Part shown: positions 51,282 through 52,492 of the stretch, piece after piece
How positions within the stretch are numbered: the first letter of the stretch is position 1
Layout of the letters: every line of letters begins with the position of its first letter
From: Indolivaga alginatilytica
Lineage (GTDB): Bacteria; Bacteroidota; Bacteroidia; Bacteroidales; Dysgonomonadaceae
NCBI RefSeq assembly: GCF_003201355.1
Contig: NZ_QICL01000003.1
Coordinates: 1-52,492, forward strand
DNA length: 52,492 bases
Direction: 5' to 3'
The notes under the pieces: generated by a model
What the model was told of the DNA's origin: nothing
The model's database searches: none
The model's input: the letters and a program-made list of their open reading frames with translations, nothing else
Translations under genes and position numbers: made by a program

Positions 51282-52492
51282 ATGAAGAACAAACTTTTCT
51301 TAACATTACTCAGTGTTTTTCTGAGTATAACGTATTCGCATGCACAATTGTCGAAGACAATTGATGTCACGACCCCGGGAACATTGTCCCTCTCTCTTGG
51401 AGATGATAAAACAAAAGTCAGTGAACTGACCCTTACCGGTACTATTAATGACGCCGATTTTACTACAATCAAGCAGATGTCTTTACTCAAGGTATTGGAT
51501 ATGTCTACTGTTAATATTGTAAACGGGGCGATACCGGCTTCGGCATTTGAGAATAGAGTTATGGATAGGATTGTATTGCCGGAAGACATTAAAACTATCG
51601 GCGATAATTGTTTTAAGAATACTACTCTGACTAGTCCATTAATTTTCCCCTCCAGTGTTGAATCACTGGGCAACGGTGCGTTGTACCAAATCAGAAGCAG
51701 CTTTGACTTAAGCAAAACCAAAGGCAGTCTAGCGTATATCGGTCAGTATGCATTTGGTAATATCAGTGCTGCAACATTGGATTTCTCGGATTTTAGCAAG
51801 CTGAGTAGTTTTGGTATTAATGGGTCTTCTAATCCCTTTAAAGAGTACAGAGGTCATGTTATTTTACCCTTGCATCTAATATCTTTACCAAATTGTCTTT
51901 TTGAGAGTTTTACCGGTAGTGTTACCCTGCATGAAGGTATAAAAACTATCGGCGATAATTGTTTTAAGAATACTACTCTGACTAGTCCATTAATTTTCCC
52001 CTCCAGTGTTGAATCACTGGGCAATGGTGCGTTATACCAAATCAAAAGCAGCTTTGACTTAAGTAAAACCAAAGGCAGTCTAGCGTATATCGGTCAGTAT
52101 ACATTTGGTAATATCAGTGTTGAGACGTTGAACTTTTCCGATTTTACCAAACTGAGTAGTTTTGGAATAAATGGTGTCAATAATCCTTTTAAAGAGTACA
52201 GAGGTCATGTTATTTTACCCTTGCATCTAATATCTTTACCGAATTGTCTTTTTGAGAGTTTTACCGGTAGTGTTACCCTGCATGAAGGTATAAAAACTAT
52301 CGGCGATAATTGTTTTAAGAATACTACTCTGACTAGTCCATTAATTTTCCCCTCCAGTGTTGAATCACTGGGCAATGGTGCGTTATACCAAATCAAAAGC
52401 AGCTTTGATTTGAGTAAAACCAAAGGCAGTCTAGCGTATATCGGTCAGTATACATTTGGTAATATCAGTGTTGAGACGTTGAACTTTTCCGA
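51282..52492 (+). CDS. BspA-like leucine-rich repeat surface protein, 5' part (runs off the window)
   Basis: At least 403 codons, open to the window end. The signal peptide is residues 1-22 (ends SHAQL). The mature part has TpLRR/BspA-type repeats with IxxIGDNCFKN, LIFPSSVESLGNGALYQI and SLAYIGQYAFGN. From residue about 103 the protein consists of near-identical 117-aa units encoded by 351-bp tandem repeats. Such proteins bind host or matrix components in related bacteria. The stop codon is outside the window. Confidence 0.85.
   Translation, partial: MKNKLFLTLLSVFLSITYSHAQLSKTIDVTTPGTLSLSLGDDKTKVSELTLTGTINDADFTTIKQMSLLKVLDMSTVNIVNGAIPASAFENRVMDRIVLPEDIKTIGDNCFKNTTLTSPLIFPSSVESLGNGALYQIRSSFDLSKTKGSLAYIGQYAFGNISAATLDFSDFSKLSSFGINGSSNPFKEYRGHVILPLHLISLPNCLFESFTGSVTLHEGIKTIGDNCFKNTTLTSPLIFPSSVESLGNGALYQIKSSFDLSKTKGSLAYIGQYTFGNISVETLNFSDFTKLSSFGINGVNNPFKEYRGHVILPLHLISLPNCLFESFTGSVTLHEGIKTIGDNCFKNTTLTSPLIFPSSVESLGNGALYQIKSSFDLSKTKGSLAYIGQYTFGNISVETLNFS
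51590..52492 (+). repeat. 351-bp tandem repeats inside the BspA-like gene
   Basis: Units start near 51590, 51941 and 52292 (the third is cut by the window end). Units two and three are almost identical in DNA as well as protein, while unit one has more differences. The unit length of 117 codons keeps the frame. Confidence 0.9.

Noticed and set aside
51257-52423. Minus-strand ORFs repeated at 351-bp spacing
   Set aside because: Shadows of the BspA-like gene on the opposite strand; they repeat only because the gene does.
1-52492. CRISPR array
   Set aside because: No regularly spaced short direct repeats with unique spacers were seen; the only tandem repeats are the 351-bp coding units.

Overview
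The window looks like the chromosome of a Bacteroidales bacterium, probably Dysgonomonas-like, although the genus is a guess. The evidence is: promoters of the Bacteroidetes type (-7 box TAnnTTTG) before the tRNA genes and several CDSs; IntDOT-like tyrosine recombinases; a 5'-nucleotidase split into two genes; a NagZ-type GH3/serine hydrolase fusion; BspA-type leucine-rich surface proteins; and the block acpP-fabF-rnc beside purN.

Layout. 1-3.6 kb: a decayed mobile element with a transposase remnant, an XRE regulator, two excisionase-like helix-turn-helix genes (one carrying a nonsense codon) and an integrase pointing away from the 3' end of tRNA-Lys. 3.7-11.9 kb: host genes for an outer-membrane beta-barrel protein, the two-gene 5'-nucleotidase and the GH3/beta-lactamase-fold lipoprotein. 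11.9-29.05 kb: a complete 17.0-kb integrative element in tRNA-Phe, bounded by perfect 100-bp direct repeats (attL, attR). 29.2-43.4 kb: host genes, including rnc, fabF, acpP, purN, a NatAB-type exporter and a four-gene TerB/DUF2791-like ATPase/TelA cluster. 43.6-51.0 kb: a TetR-controlled TolC/HlyD/ABC-2 exporter operon like E. coli cecR-ybhGFSR. 51.1-52.5 kb: the start of a BspA-like repeat protein that runs off the window.

The 17-kb element is the most interesting part. It encodes an integrase, an Abi-alpha-like protein, a PD-(D/E)XK-like nuclease, two paralogous SF2-type helicases, a helicase-associated domain protein, a DUF4145 protein, an unknown overlapping gene pair, a Sak4/RecA-like ATPase, a DUF3871 protein and cargo (WG-repeat, LRR lipoprotein, zinc-ribbon membrane protein). 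I see no capsid, relaxase or terminase gene. Two adjacent replication-type genes (15844-17640 and 17647-18132) are open only if four in-frame TGA codons are read as sense, most likely Trp. There are no TAA or TAG interruptions and no frameshifts. Other genes of the same element end in TGA. The whole element is almost free of the dinucleotide CG (I count about eight in 16.9 kb), while the flanks have normal CG. It also carries two large structured intergenic regions and a duplicated inverted-repeat module.

A working idea, which is inference, is a phage-satellite-like island whose replication genes can be fully translated only when a UGA-suppressing tRNA is present, for example one brought by a recoding (code-4, crAss-like) phage. 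I found no suppressor tRNA in the window.
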